Shown here: positions 6,704 through 7,373 of the stretch, piece by piece | How positions within the stretch are numbered: the first letter of the stretch is position 1 | Layout of the letters: each line of letters opens with the position of its first letter | NCBI GenBank assembly: GCA_028712605.1 | Contig: JAQTPV010000035.1 | Coordinates: forward strand, 1 to 7,373 | Length of the DNA stretch: 7,373 bases | Source: Minisyncoccota bacterium | GTDB taxonomy: Bacteria; Patescibacteriota; Minisyncoccia; Minisyncoccales; CG1-02-41-26 | Direction: 5' to 3' | Translations under genes and position numbers: made by a program | The notes under the pieces: model-generated | Told to the model about the DNA's origin: nothing | The model's database searches: none | What the model saw: only the letters and a program-made list of their open reading frames with translations

Positions 6704-6711
6704 CTAAAAAT

Positions 6712-7373
6712 ATGAAAAAGGCATTAATAACTGGGATTACGGGGCAGGATGGCTCGTACTTATCGGAGCTTCTTTTGGATAAGGGTTACGAGGTGCATGG
6801 CATTAAAAGAAGGTCTTCTTCTTTTAATACTGAACGATTAGACCATTTATATCAGGATCCACACTCTAAGGATAGGCACTTTATTTTGCATTATGGCGAT
6901 ATGACTGATGCTACTAATATGATTAATATATTGCAGCAGGTGAAACCGGACGAAATATATAATTTAGCTGCTCAAAGTCACGTTCACGTTTCTTTTGAGA
7001 TGCCCGAATATACAGCCAATGCCGATGCTTTAGGGGCTTTAAGAATTTTGGAGGCTATCCGGACTTTGGGTTTAGCCCCAAAAGCTAAATTTTATCAAGC
7101 CTCAACCAGCGAGCTGTTTTCTGGCAAGGCCGAGGAGGTGCCCCAAAATGAAAGAACACCCTTTGCTCCACGAAGTCCTTACGCAGCTGCCAAGCTTTAT
7201 GCTTATTGGATAACCGAAGGCTATAGGGAGGCTTACGGTATTTTTGCTTGCAATGGGATATTATTTAACCACGAAAGCCCGAGACGCGGAGAAACCTTTG
7301 TGACTCGCAAGATTACAATGGCCGCCAGCAGGATTAAGCTAGGGTTACAGGATAAGCTCTATTTGGGTAATCT
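6712..7373 (+). CDS. gmd: GDP-mannose 4,6-dehydratase, N-terminal 220 residues (3' end outside window)
   Basis: Gmd is an NADP-dependent extended short-chain dehydrogenase that converts GDP-D-mannose to GDP-4-keto-6-deoxy-D-mannose, the precursor of GDP-fucose, GDP-rhamnose or GDP-perosamine. The cofactor loop GITGQDG is at 8-14 with SYL after it, and the basic KRRSSSFNTERLDHLY at 32-47 fits NADP binding. NLAAQSHVHVSFEMP spans 84-98. The catalytic set is T132 and E134 (STSEL), Y157 and K161 (YAAAK). The Gmd signature NGILFNHESPRRGETF is complete near 185-200, followed by VTRKIT. Compared with the E. coli numbering I recall, Tyr is shifted by one because of an extra residue in LFSGKAEEVP at 135-144. 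Family members run about 340-375 residues, so roughly 60% is present. It lies 24 bases after the second amidotransferase; a second-step GDP-sugar enzyme would be expected downstream. Confidence 0.96.
   Translation, partial: MKKALITGITGQDGSYLSELLLDKGYEVHGIKRRSSSFNTERLDHLYQDPHSKDRHFILHYGDMTDATNMINILQQVKPDEIYNLAAQSHVHVSFEMPEYTANADALGALRILEAIRTLGLAPKAKFYQASTSELFSGKAEEVPQNERTPFAPRSPYAAAKLYAYWITEGYREAYGIFACNGILFNHESPRRGETFVTRKITMAASRIKLGLQDKLYLGN

Overview
The window looks like an interior piece of a bacterial surface-polysaccharide (capsule, exopolysaccharide or O-antigen-like) biosynthesis locus. It holds six protein-coding genes packed almost end to end: two partial genes at the edges and four complete ones. 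No RNA gene, CRISPR array, transposase or phage gene was seen. No gene-free stretch is longer than 62 bases.

Layout from left to right: the end of a family 2 glycosyltransferase; a glutamine-dependent asparagine-synthase-like amidotransferase (copy 1); a family 4 glycosyltransferase on the minus strand; a second family 4 glycosyltransferase on the plus strand; a second asparagine-synthase-like amidotransferase (copy 2); and the first 220 codons of a GDP-mannose 4,6-dehydratase (gmd). The minus-strand gene meets copy 1 tail to tail with a 3-base gap. It diverges from the plus-strand GT4 gene across a 62-base spacer, the only clearly promoter-bearing intergenic region. Each amidotransferase lies 9 or 11 bases downstream of a co-directional glycosyltransferase, so the locus can be read as two glycosyltransferase-amidotransferase pairs with an inverted GT4 between them.

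Likely joint role (inference): Gmd starts conversion of GDP-mannose to a GDP-6-deoxyhexose; the glycosyltransferases add sugars to a growing repeat unit; and the two AsnB-like proteins more plausibly amidate a sugar acid, or another carboxylate on the glycan, than both make free asparagine. The sequence alone cannot show the substrate.

Organism: AT-rich bacterial DNA using the standard code, with TAA/TAG stops, very short gaps, and no well-placed Shine-Dalgarno motif before any of the five visible starts. At least one start seems to sit at the transcription start itself (leaderless). Similar clusters are familiar from Candidate Phyla Radiation (Patescibacteria) genomes, which is my best guess, but this rests on style and not on a marker gene. 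Nothing here is a clearly new system. The points most worth checking are the paired amidotransferases, the missing HRGPD arginine in copy 1, and the compact back-to-back promoters at 3563-3602.
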